Positions 1 through 7,454 of a stretch of 64,000 bases of DNA are shown here, piece after piece (the first letter of the stretch is position 1; every line of letters begins with the position of its first letter). The stretch spans positions 1 to 64,000 of the forward strand of contig CAJQHM010000060.1 in the NCBI GenBank assembly GCA_905478195.1, written 5' to 3'. The DNA comes from an uncultured Pseudomonadales bacterium. Its GTDB lineage: Bacteria; Pseudomonadota; Gammaproteobacteria; Pseudomonadales; Pseudohongiellaceae. Both the position numbers and the translations under genes were made by a program. The notes beneath the pieces were generated by a model. The model saw nothing but the letters and a program-made list of their open reading frames with translations, was not told the DNA's origin and did not search any database.

Positions 1-726
1 CCGATCGATCTATATCGATTCTCTCTAACAAGCTCGGCGACAATAAGATTGGGTATGACTTCTTCGACACTAGACTCGGTGCTGCTTATCGCCGATGAGA
101 ATCTTCAGGTCGTCGCCTACGACAACAAGTCAGCCAATGAATGCAATTCTTCTCTTACGAGTTTTCTGCGTCCGGGCAGGTACTTCCTGCTGGCCAACAC
201 CTTCGATAAGCAAGTGGATCCCGAATGTGAAATCACTGGCGACTACAAGATAACAGCCACTCTTAGCAGCGGGTCAATCAATCCATTGGGTGCGAGCAAC
301 AGCCTTTCCGGTGCGAGTGTCAACGCGACTTTCAGTGGTGGCATAACCTCAAACAATGGGCTTAGCTTTACCAATCAGTTTAGCCCTGATGCCTCGCTGA
401 ACATAGTCGGGCGTATCGATATCGACCCTGCGCATGTGGGTCAAGCCGGCTTTGTCGTCATCGCCGCCGTAGTGGACCAACAGATCTTGTTTCTGAACGA
501 TGCCGGTCAGTTTGTAGACTCGGCCGCCAACCCGGGTGTTATCATCAGGGCCAGTAACAAGACTCTCGCGGACATAGAGGAGTTCACCGTGGTGGAGAAT
601 CTAGTGCCTGCGGCCGTGGGCATCAGCGAGATGCTGGTTGATTTTTATTTCGGCTATGGGTTAAACGATAACCCTAATGAGTTGTATTATCATCTGGCGC
701 CTTTGAACCTGATTGTCTCCCCATAA
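1..726 (+). CDS. C-terminal part of a secreted protein with a PPC-like domain (partial)
   Basis: The reading frame is open from base 1 to the TAA at 724-726, so the start lies outside the window; an internal TTG at 49 is an unlikely start because the frame continues upstream. The first ~70 visible residues (LDSVLLIAD, YDNKSA, LRPGRYFLLA, then a GDYKI strand) look like a bacterial pre-peptidase C-terminal (PPC) beta-sandwich domain, which is usually found on exported proteins. The following ~150 residues are strand-rich (GRIDIDPAHVGQAGFVVIAAVVD) and unrecognised. No catalytic domain is visible, so the function depends on the missing N-terminal part. The PPC assignment is by pattern only. Confidence 0.6.
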   Translation, partial: PIDLYRFSLTSSATIRLGMTSSTLDSVLLIADENLQVVAYDNKSANECNSSLTSFLRPGRYFLLANTFDKQVDPECEITGDYKITATLSSGSINPLGASNSLSGASVNATFSGGITSNNGLSFTNQFSPDASLNIVGRIDIDPAHVGQAGFVVIAAVVDQQILFLNDAGQFVDSAANPGVIIRASNKTLADIEEFTVVENLVPAAVGISEMLVDFYFGYGLNDNPNELYYHLAPLNLIVSP

Positions 727-792
727 ATCTCTTCTCTAAATGCTCTTCAATATCATCTAAAAAGTCCTAAAACACGTATACAAGATGAGGGC

Positions 793-821
793 AAAAAGCG
801 GTATAATGCCGCTGCTTTTTT
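793..821 (+). terminator. Possible terminator after the first gene
   Basis: GCGG (798-801) pairs with CCGC (809-812), an outer A-run pairs with a T-run across a GC bulge, and T6 follows at 816-821. The loop contains TATAAT (802-807), so the same bases could instead be a -10 box for the cytochrome gene at 922; no good -35 box is seen at the right distance. Confidence 0.35.
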
Positions 822-921
822 CTGGCACAATTGCTCAAAGAACCGATAGATCGATATCTAAAGGCTCTCATAGCAATCCAGAGTTATCATCCCACGATTT
901 ATACATAAAGGAGCTATTTCT

Positions 922-1410
922 GTGCAATCAGAGACTGCCAAGACTCGTCTGCTCGTACTCGCGCTCGCGCACCTAGGTCTACTGCTTTTCGGCAGCATCG
1001 CTGTCGCGCAGCAATCTATTGAAGACAATATTCGTCCCGCTGGGCAAGTCTGCCTTGCGGGTCAATCTTGTGTCGGAAGCACCGTCGGTACCGCATCTGC
1101 AGCACCTGCAGCTGCGCCTCAGGCAGCGGTCACCGCTGCAGCAGAGGTCGTGGAAGCGGTGCCAGAAGTTGCGGGCTTCGACGTCGAATCGACCTACCAG
1201 ATGAGCTGTTTCGCCTGTCACGGCACTGGAGCTGCTGGTGCGCCACTATTAGGGGATTCCGATGCTTGGACCGAGCGCATGGCTAAGGGAATGGATGCCG
1301 TAATGGTAAACGTGATGAATGGCATAAACGCGATGCCAGCCAAGGGCCTGTGCATGACCTGCAGTGAAGATGACTTGCTGTCTCTGGTTAACTATATGTC
1401 CAGTCAGTAA
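922..1410 (+). CDS. Cytochrome c5-like periplasmic monoheme cytochrome
   Basis: A small electron-transfer protein of 162 residues. A hydrophobic N-terminal segment (about residues 9-29, ending AVAQ) is a likely signal peptide. An Ala-rich linker (55-80) precedes a class I cytochrome c domain. The heme site is CFACH at residues 96-100, and the probable distal ligand is Met138 in NAMPAKG. Two further cysteines (144 and 147, GLCMTC) match the extra cysteine pair typical of cytochrome c5. The start is GTG, supported by AAGGAG at 907-912 with 9-nt spacing. A close paralog follows 72 bp downstream (counting to its GTG) and a terminator closes the pair, so they are probably co-transcribed. The redox partner is unknown; a terminal oxidase or peroxidase would be usual for the family. 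Confidence 0.85.
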   Translation: MQSETAKTRLLVLALAHLGLLLFGSIAVAQQSIEDNIRPAGQVCLAGQSCVGSTVGTASAAPAAAPQAAVTAAAEVVEAVPEVAGFDVESTYQMSCFACHGTGAAGAPLLGDSDAWTERMAKGMDAVMVNVMNGINAMPAKGLCMTCSEDDLLSLVNYMSSQ

Positions 1411-1482
1411 GCGTTAAGGTTCGATTAGCTAAGATTTACACAGTGAATTCGAGAATTTATCTAAATGAGTAAGGAGTTAAAC

Positions 1483-1863
1483 GTGTTGAGTATTAAGAGA
1501 GTAATTATGTCAGCAATACCTAAGGTTGGACTATTCGTGTTGGTTGTTTCTTTCGCAACCGCTATTTCGGCTGACAATTCCCAGCAGCATGTGCAGCTGG
1601 CACAATTGACAGAGGGCTTCGATGCAGAAGCTACTTATATGATGTCTTGCTTTGCCTGCCACAGTACCGGTGCTGCGGGCGCGCCAAAAGTTGGTGCTGG
1701 CAACGCCGATGCATGGACGTCGCGCATGGAGAAAGGCATGGAGGCTGTAGTCACAAATGCGGTCAACGGCGTCAACAGCATGCCGGCAAAGGGCCTATGC
1801 TTTACCTGTACAGATGCAGATATAGCGGCACTTGTTGAGTACATGGTCAGCAGCAGCCAATAG
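1483..1863 (+). CDS. Second cytochrome c5-like periplasmic cytochrome
   Basis: A paralog of the preceding gene without the long Ala-rich linker. A signal peptide (MSAIPKVGLFVLVVSF onward, cleavage near AISA) leads into a compact class I cytochrome c domain with CFACH, the distal methionine in NSMPAKG and the extra CFTC cysteine pair. I chose the GTG at 1483 because AAGGAG at 1471-1476 sits 6 nt upstream; the ATG at 1465 lies before this site and the ATG at 1507 would give a shorter but still functional signal peptide. A strong hairpin terminator follows. The core is highly similar to the first copy (DAWTxRMxKGM, MPAKGLC), indicating tandem duplication. Confidence 0.85.
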   Translation: MLSIKRVIMSAIPKVGLFVLVVSFATAISADNSQQHVQLAQLTEGFDAEATYMMSCFACHSTGAAGAPKVGAGNADAWTSRMEKGMEAVVTNAVNGVNSMPAKGLCFTCTDADIAALVEYMVSSSQ

Positions 1864-1882
1864 GTTGCTACATGGTCCAGGG

Positions 1883-1911
1883 AAAATGAGCTGCTTGCAG
1901 CTCATTTTTTT
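1883..1911 (+). terminator. Rho-independent terminator of the cytochrome pair
   Basis: A perfect 12-bp inverted repeat, AAAATGAGCTGC (1883-1894) and GCAGCTCATTTT (1897-1908), with a 2-nt spacer (the terminal pairs open to give a normal loop) and a T-run to 1911. It begins 20 bases after the stop of the second cytochrome gene. Confidence 0.85.
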
Positions 1912-2074
1912 GTCTTAAATTTCATCCACAGCTGGCGCGGTTCGGATTCCTAGACTATCTGCGACTAGTGAAGGACTGTATTGGCAGGGGTGACAATTAG
2001 CGTTTTTCAATCTTTTATGCAGCGCAACAATCGGTAGTTCATCTAATGCCTAAATGAACCACCGATTTAGAAGC

Positions 2075-2506
2075 TCAGTCTTTTAGTGCATACGCATCCA
2101 GTATCATTGTTCGATTTAACGGATCGATAACAATGACATCTAGATTTTGAGAACCATCAGACAATGATACTACCCCAGTTAGCCTAACTAAGTAGCCATC
2201 TCTAACCCAGACACCTGAAAACGATCCGGACGCCATAGTGTTCTCATCGATATAACCTCGTCCCTGACCGGTATAGAACCCACCCGATCCTTCTCTGTTA
2301 TATGTTAAATGGTAGCTAACATATACCTTACCATACCCAGCCATGTCTCCCTCGGCAGTGACAACACTTAAGTCATCTCCGAGATCGATAGATGTAATAT
2401 TCATTTCAGTCCGAGGCTGTCGGGCCTCCAAGTTGAGTGCGTGATGATCTGCAATCGCGAAATTACAGAGTGCTAGGATCATAACCCCAAATGCTAGTTT
2501 CTTCAT
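2075..2506 (-). CDS. Unrecognised exported protein, paralog of its upstream neighbour
   Basis: 143 residues. A clear signal peptide (MKKLAFGVMILALCNFAIA, cleavage before DHH) predicts export. The mature part is strand-rich with many glycines (AGYGKVYVSY, TGQGRG, ASGSFSGVW, SLSDGSQ). The motif series GYG - TGQG - (S/T)xSG/AGTG - SDGS recurs in the protein encoded 16 bp upstream, so the two look like diverged duplicates sharing a small beta-barrel-type fold. The genes lie in the same direction and are probably co-transcribed. I recognise no family; a lipocalin- or allene-oxide-cyclase-like barrel is only a guess from the strand pattern. No catalytic residues can be named. Confidence 0.7.
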   Translation of the reverse strand: MKKLAFGVMILALCNFAIADHHALNLEARQPRTEMNITSIDLGDDLSVVTAEGDMAGYGKVYVSYHLTYNREGSGGFYTGQGRGYIDENTMASGSFSGVWVRDGYLVRLTGVVSLSDGSQNLDVIVIDPLNRTMILDAYALKD

Positions 2507-2522
2507 TTTTCTTCCCCCCGCT

Positions 2523-2912
2523 TTAAATTGAATAATTTGTGCCGGTGAACTTTAAAGTTGAAAGTTCGAGTTTCCCAACAGAGCGAATCTTTGAGCCATC
2601 AGAAATTTCAAGAATATAATCCGTATGCCAAACATGCCCGTTTGGATCTTTTTTCCAGGTCCCGGCACCTGTTCCTGCAACTGATGTGCCATCTTCAAGA
2701 AAGCCTTGGCCCGTCCATCGCACTTCCCCTCCCTCAAGCGCTTCCGTCATAGAACCAAGGGGTGTCGGTGCAAATGTTAGTGTCCCCCAAATGGAGCCAT
2801 ACCCATCTGCGCTGCCTTTCCAGTTGGTATGATTCGTAATGTTATTTTCTGCATCAGTAGTGTATGTATTACAAACATGTTCTAAATCAAACGTTCCAAT
2901 CACTTCACTCAT
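2523..2912 (-). CDS. Unrecognised small beta-rich protein, probably cytoplasmic
   Basis: 129 residues without a signal peptide. An AAGGA about 7 nt upstream of the ATG supports the start. It is strand-rich, with SADGYGSIWG, EGGEVRWTGQGFLEDG, AGTGAGTWK and LEISDGSKI. The order GYG, TGQG, G-S/T-rich turn, SDGS matches the exported protein encoded just downstream. It is the first gene of the pair. Loss or gain of the signal peptide in one copy would place the two paralogs in different compartments. The family and function are not recognised. Confidence 0.7.
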   Translation of the reverse strand: MSEVIGTFDLEHVCNTYTTDAENNITNHTNWKGSADGYGSIWGTLTFAPTPLGSMTEALEGGEVRWTGQGFLEDGTSVAGTGAGTWKKDPNGHVWHTDYILEISDGSKIRSVGKLELSTLKFTGTNYSI

Positions 2913-3015
2913 TATTTTTTCCTTTATTATCAGTTTGTCAAAATAAGACTTAATTCTCCCTCCTACGGGAGATTGATGGGTAAGTTTTATAAGCCAGTCA
3001 GATCAAATTTTTAGT

Positions 3016-3042
3016 GAGCTCTCGAATTAACTATGAGAGCTC
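3016..3042 (-). terminator. Hairpin downstream of the duplicated-domain secreted gene
   Basis: GAGCTCTC (3016-3023) and GAGAGCTC (3035-3042) form an 8-bp perfect stem just after the stop of the gene ending at 3058. On the minus strand the tail is A/T-rich (ACTAAAAATTTG) but lacks a clean T-run, so the hairpin is a weak terminator candidate. A second small hairpin (CTCCC/GGGAG) lies at about 2952-2967. Confidence 0.4.
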
Positions 3043-3057
3043 CCTTTTCTTCTCAAC

Positions 3058-3789
3058 TTAAGGACGCCATTCGCCAACGACGGTAGTTACTACCCTACCT
3101 ACAACCGCCCTAATGCTGCTGACTCGCTGTAAAAATACATCAAAGCCTTCCATTGACTGTGGCTGGTTAGATAATGCTTCGCCAGGAGAACTATAAACAT
3201 TGTTAACGACATGCGTTCCCGGGTTAGTGCCATATGCAAGGACTGATGATAGATATGAAACGTTTCCAGCCTGGAGGTTTGCCCCAGCGAAGTCAGACCA
3301 TGCCGCAGCATAGGTCGCGGGATCGTCAACATTCAACTGATAAATAACGTTGGTGCGACCCATGGCTGTTGCGACTGGGTCATTTGGGTCTCCAACCATA
3401 GCTAAGATCTGGCCTATCCCCTCTGCCTCAACTGTGGCTGAGTCCTGCATTTCATTCAAGAACTGAGCCCAATCGGCCGAAGTTGCATTCCGCATTAGGT
3501 TGAGATCCATCTCTTGGTTAGATGGATAGACCACTAAAATCTGATGTGTCGCAAGACTTTCCCCGTTTGCGAGGTACTGGCTAAGAATTACTGTTGCGGT
3601 ACTTTGTTCCCCAGTAGGGCTTGCTTGATACTTGTCTAACGCAGCAACAACTCCGGCCGGGTCGCTGACTATCATGTCGTAGGTTTGAAATGGCTGCTGT
3701 GCATAGGTCAATTGAGTCGAGGCAACAGCTAAAGTAATAAATAAAAATTTGAGTACGGCATCAACTGTGTGGGTAGTTCTTTCCTTCAT
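3058..3789 (-). CDS. Unrecognised exported protein with two internal repeats
   Basis: 243 residues. The N-terminus (about residues 12-30, ending QLTYAQ) is a likely signal peptide. The mature protein appears to consist of two related ~95-residue halves, about 36-130 and 146-243. Each begins with a strand followed by (S/D)DPA and a helix (VVAALDKY / YAAAWSDF), then S-x-LS/SSxLA-x-G, then TH followed by a VY-x-S strand and a final helix (FLNEM / FLQRV). That beta-alpha-beta-beta-alpha-like order suggests duplicated ferredoxin-like (dimeric alpha/beta barrel) units. No cofactor or catalytic motif is visible. It stands alone between the paralog pair and the yifB remnant. The family is not recognised. 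Confidence 0.65.
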   Translation of the reverse strand: MKERTTHTVDAVLKFLFITLAVASTQLTYAQQPFQTYDMIVSDPAGVVAALDKYQASPTGEQSTATVILSQYLANGESLATHQILVVYPSNQEMDLNLMRNATSADWAQFLNEMQDSATVEAEGIGQILAMVGDPNDPVATAMGRTNVIYQLNVDDPATYAAAWSDFAGANLQAGNVSYLSSVLAYGTNPGTHVVNNVYSSPGEALSNQPQSMEGFDVFLQRVSSIRAVVGRVVTTVVGEWRP

Positions 3790-4043
3790 GTTTTTATCCT
3801 CTAATTATAATTCCAAAGAATGTTAGCCTGTATCTTTAATTGCATTAATAAGAATCACAATCTGGTACTTGTTGAATTGTCATATTACAAATGACTTGGA
3901 AACCGTATCAGAAAAAAAGGGTACATAAAAGTGTATCTTCCCGTTTTCATTGTAAGACGTTAAGTTATAGGTGTAAGAAGGCAGGTCACTCTTTAATCGA
4001 GTCGTTGGCCCATTATCCTGGAAATCTGCTAGAGCACTAACTG
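3790..4043. other. AT-rich gap before the yifB remnant
   Basis: No gene is supported here. The left part should contain the promoter of the minus-strand gene starting at 3789. No trace of the missing 5' half of yifB (Lon-like domain, Walker A motif) is visible, so the deletion or rearrangement junction probably lies between about 3850 and 4150. Confidence 0.4.
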
Positions 4044-4850
4044 TTGATGCGGAACATGGTGGCGAAGGAACAGGAGGTTCAAAAGGAAATGCCTCAGCTC
4101 GATGTTGATTTTCGTATGAAGTTCTTTCGTCTCAATAGCGGCGCCTTGCGCGTTACATTTACTCGCCGTAGCCCCCATCACACGACGACAAGCGTCGCAC
4201 TGATCGGTGGAAGCAATCGCCTCAGCCCCGGTGAAATCAGTTTGGCACATCGCGGCGTCCTCTCTCTGGATGAACTGAGCGAATTCAAGCCTAGCGTGCT
4301 GGACGCCATGAGAGAGCCTTTTGAATTCGACGAGATAAGCGATAGCCGGGCAAACTATTCAGTGAATTTTTCGGCAAACTTTCAGCTATAGGCGGCGATG
4401 AACTTATGTCCCTGTGGCTATGTAAGCGACTTTAAACACCAGTGCGGCTGCAGCGAGGAGCGCATCGCGCGCTATAGCCGGAAGCTTTCTGGGCTATTGT
4501 TGGATCGAATAGACCTAATCATCGGGGTGCTTGCACTGAGCCAAACCTAGTTGCTACAGGGCAGGTATGACGCCCCAAACTGGGAGCAGCTACGCGAGCG
4601 CATTAAAACTTGTCGACAACTACAGATCGACCGGGCCGGCAGGCTGAATGCGGATCTACTGTTGGCGTAGATTCAGGCTTGTTGTCCCATGGGAGGTGAG
4701 CAGCGCAGGCAGTTGGCCGCCACTATGGATAAGCTTTCGATGTCGGCGCGAGCAACACACCGGGTTATCAAGATACCCCGCTCGATCGCAGACTACGATG
4801 GCAGTGACGAGAAAAGAGATCAGGATCTTATGGAGGCTTAGCTATTGCCG
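4044..4850 (+). pseudogene. YifB/ComM family Mg-chelatase-like AAA+ ATPase, truncated and interrupted
   Basis: From about 4150 a single frame encodes the C-terminal half of a YifB/ComM protein: SPHHTTTSVALIGG, PGEISLAHRGVLSLDEL (Walker B region), MREPFEFDEI, FQL-stop-AAMNLCPCGY with a cysteine cluster, LDRIDL, and a C-terminal SARATHRVIKI/SIADYDGS helical region. No frameshift is needed, but there are four in-frame stops, all TAG: 4389-4391, 4548-4550, 4668-4670 and 4839-4841. The N-terminal Lon-like domain and the Walker A loop are absent, so about half of the usual ~500 residues is missing. Intact ComM is a helicase aiding branch migration during natural transformation. Position beside ubiK and glnK-amtB matches the usual gammaproteobacterial location of yifB. 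Clearly decayed. Confidence 0.85.
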
Positions 4851-4866
4851 CTGTCAGTTCAGCCAG

Positions 4867-5136
4867 CTACGGGCTCGTTGATTGCCCCTCGAGCAGTTCA
4901 AACTTCTTACCCAGCTTGGTGAGGGTCTGCTCTAGTTCCTTGATGCGCTGCTCGGCGCGATCCAAGGCCTGCCGCTGCGTATCGAACTCTTCACGGCTTA
5001 ACAGGTCCAGACTGGCGAAGCTGCTCTTCAGCAATTGCTCTATTTTGGTGCGCAAATCGTCGCGAACTTCTTCCCCTGGGGGAATGATAGCGGAGAGGCG
5101 GCTACTAAGGTCTTCGAAGAAAGAATTATTGAACAT
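4867..5136 (-). CDS. ubiK: Ubiquinone biosynthesis accessory factor UbiK (BMFP family)
   Basis: 89 residues, matching the small BMFP/YqiC family. The N-terminal helix (NNSFFEDLSSRLSAIIPPG) is an amphipathic lipid-associating segment. Residues from about 45 to 82 (LLSREEFDTQRQAL through LTKLGKKFELLE) form the coiled coil responsible for trimerisation. UbiK assists the soluble Ubi complex with UbiJ in aerobic ubiquinone synthesis. The gene is convergent with the yifB remnant and its stop abuts the end of that remnant. It is divergent from glnK, an arrangement common in gammaproteobacteria. Confidence 0.9.
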   Translation of the reverse strand: MFNNSFFEDLSSRLSAIIPPGEEVRDDLRTKIEQLLKSSFASLDLLSREEFDTQRQALDRAEQRIKELEQTLTKLGKKFELLEGQSTSP

Positions 5137-5876
<740 letters not shown>

Positions 5877-5996
5877 TCCTAACGCACAAGAAGCAGACTC
5901 AGCGCAATTATTAGTAAGTTTTAAACAAGATAACGATCGGTCTCAGCGAAGCCAAAGTGCTTGAGCAATAGTAGACCTTTAAACTGGAGGTACAGG

Positions 5997-7265
5997 GTGG
6001 AAAACCAAATTTTCGAATTGCAGTACGCAATGGACACGTTCTATTTTCTCATTTGTGGCGCACTCGTCATGTGGATGGCGGCAGGTTTCGCCATGCTCGA
6101 AGCGGGCCTGGTTCGTTCTAAGAACACCACAGAAATTCTTACAAAAAACGTCGCTCTGTATGCGATTGCCTGCACCATGTATTTGGTTTGCGGCTATCAG
6201 ATCATGTACGACGGCGGCATCTTCTTATCTGGCATCACCACGGTTGCACAGATGGACGACGCAGCAATCGCAGGCGTACTCGCTGAATCTGCAGAAGCGG
6301 GCTTCGATGGCGACTCGGTCTACTCGGGCGCTTCCGATTTCTTCTTCCAGGTAGTATTCGTTGCAACGGCAATGTCGATTGTCTCGGGCGCAGTTGCCGA
6401 GCGAATGAAGCTTTGGGCTTTCCTGGCATTCGCAGTGGCCATGACTGGCTTCATCTACCCGATGGAAGGTAGCTGGACCTGGAATGGCGATTCCGTATTC
6501 GGTCTTTTCGAGCTTAGCTACAGTGACTATGCCGGATCTGGCATCGTGCATTTGGCCGGCGCTACCGCTGCGCTCGCTGGCGTACTTTTACTAGGCCCAA
6601 GAAAAGGTAAATACAGCGCTGCAGGCGCGCCACAGGCGATTCCTGGTGCTAACTTGCCACTGGCAACACTGGGTACATTCATCCTATGGATGGGCTGGTT
6701 TGGCTTCAACGGTGGTTCTACTCTTAAGTTAGGTGGAATCGGTGTAGCTAACGAAGTGGCTAACGTATTTCTTAACACGAACGCAGCCGCAGCCGGCGGA
6801 CTCATTGCAGCTCTACTTGTAGCGCGTCTGATGTTCGGTAAGGCCGACCTCACAATGGCACTCAACGGTGCGCTCGCCGGCCTGGTTGCGATCACTGCGG
6901 AACCTGCCGATCCAACACCACTGCTAGCAACAATCATCGGCGCCATAGGTGGCACGATCGTGGTGTTCAGCATTATCACTCTGGACAAGCTGAAGATCGA
7001 CGATCCGGTCGGTGCGATCTCGGTCCACGGCACGGTAGGCATCTTCGGTATCTTCGCCGTACTCCTGTCTGATCCTGACGCGACTTTCATGGGTCAGCTG
7101 GTTGGCATGCTAACTATCTTCGTCTGGGTATTTGCTACTAGCGCCATCGTATGGTTTGCCATCAAGGCGATCATGGGTCTGCGAGTTAGCGAGGAAGAGG
7201 AAGCAGATGGTGTGGACATGTCAGAATGCGGCATGGAAGCTTATCCGGAATTTGTAACTCAGTAA
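5997..7265 (+). CDS. amtB: Ammonium transporter AmtB
   Basis: An inner-membrane trimeric ammonium channel of 422 residues with about 11 hydrophobic segments. I chose GTG 5997 because GGAGG (5986-5990) lies 6 nt upstream; the frame is open further upstream to TTG 5961 but that part is not membrane-like. The twin pore histidines are present in SGIVHLAGATAAL and GAISVHGTVG. The signature region AGFAMLEAGLVRSKNTTEILTKN is conserved. Unlike E. coli AmtB, the protein starts almost directly at the first membrane helix, without an evident cleaved signal peptide. The acidic C-terminal tail (SEEEEADGVDMSE) is where GlnK would bind. A strong terminator follows. Confidence 0.93.
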   Translation: MENQIFELQYAMDTFYFLICGALVMWMAAGFAMLEAGLVRSKNTTEILTKNVALYAIACTMYLVCGYQIMYDGGIFLSGITTVAQMDDAAIAGVLAESAEAGFDGDSVYSGASDFFFQVVFVATAMSIVSGAVAERMKLWAFLAFAVAMTGFIYPMEGSWTWNGDSVFGLFELSYSDYAGSGIVHLAGATAALAGVLLLGPRKGKYSAAGAPQAIPGANLPLATLGTFILWMGWFGFNGGSTLKLGGIGVANEVANVFLNTNAAAAGGLIAALLVARLMFGKADLTMALNGALAGLVAITAEPADPTPLLATIIGAIGGTIVVFSIITLDKLKIDDPVGAISVHGTVGIFGIFAVLLSDPDATFMGQLVGMLTIFVWVFATSAIVWFAIKAIMGLRVSEEEEADGVDMSECGMEAYPEFVTQ

Positions 7266-7302
7266 TTTCTAGATTAACTCTCCCTTAGCGTATTACTTAC
7301 GT

Positions 7303-7334
7303 AAGCGCCTTTGAATTCAAAGGCGCTTTTTTTT
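7303..7334 (+). terminator. Rho-independent terminator of glnK-amtB
   Basis: A perfect 10-bp stem, AAGCGCCTTT (7303-7312) with AAAGGCGCTT (7319-7328), around a GAATTC loop, followed by a T-run to 7334. It starts 37 bases after the amtB stop. Confidence 0.9.
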
Positions 7335-7454
7335 GCTTAAAACCCAAAAAATCGTGGGAGAACTACGTCGCAAAATGACCCTTCAGCCCACTACAGACAC
7401 CGATTTGTGAACAATCTCACAAGAGCATTCTGTTAAGGAGCGTATGCTCGGAAA

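Noticed and set aside
785..976. Open frame of 63 codons before the first cytochrome gene
   Set aside because: It begins inside a terminator-like hairpin, overlaps the cytochrome signal-peptide region in another frame, and encodes nothing recognisable.
4044..4850. Amber recoding (TAG as sense) to explain the four TAG codons in the yifB remnant
   Set aside because: Several intact genes in the window end in TAG at family-typical lengths, and the remnant also lacks its entire N-terminal half.
5961..5996. Longer amtB start at TTG 5961
   Set aside because: GGAGG at 5986-5990 lies within that extension and is correctly spaced for GTG 5997; the extension is not membrane-like.
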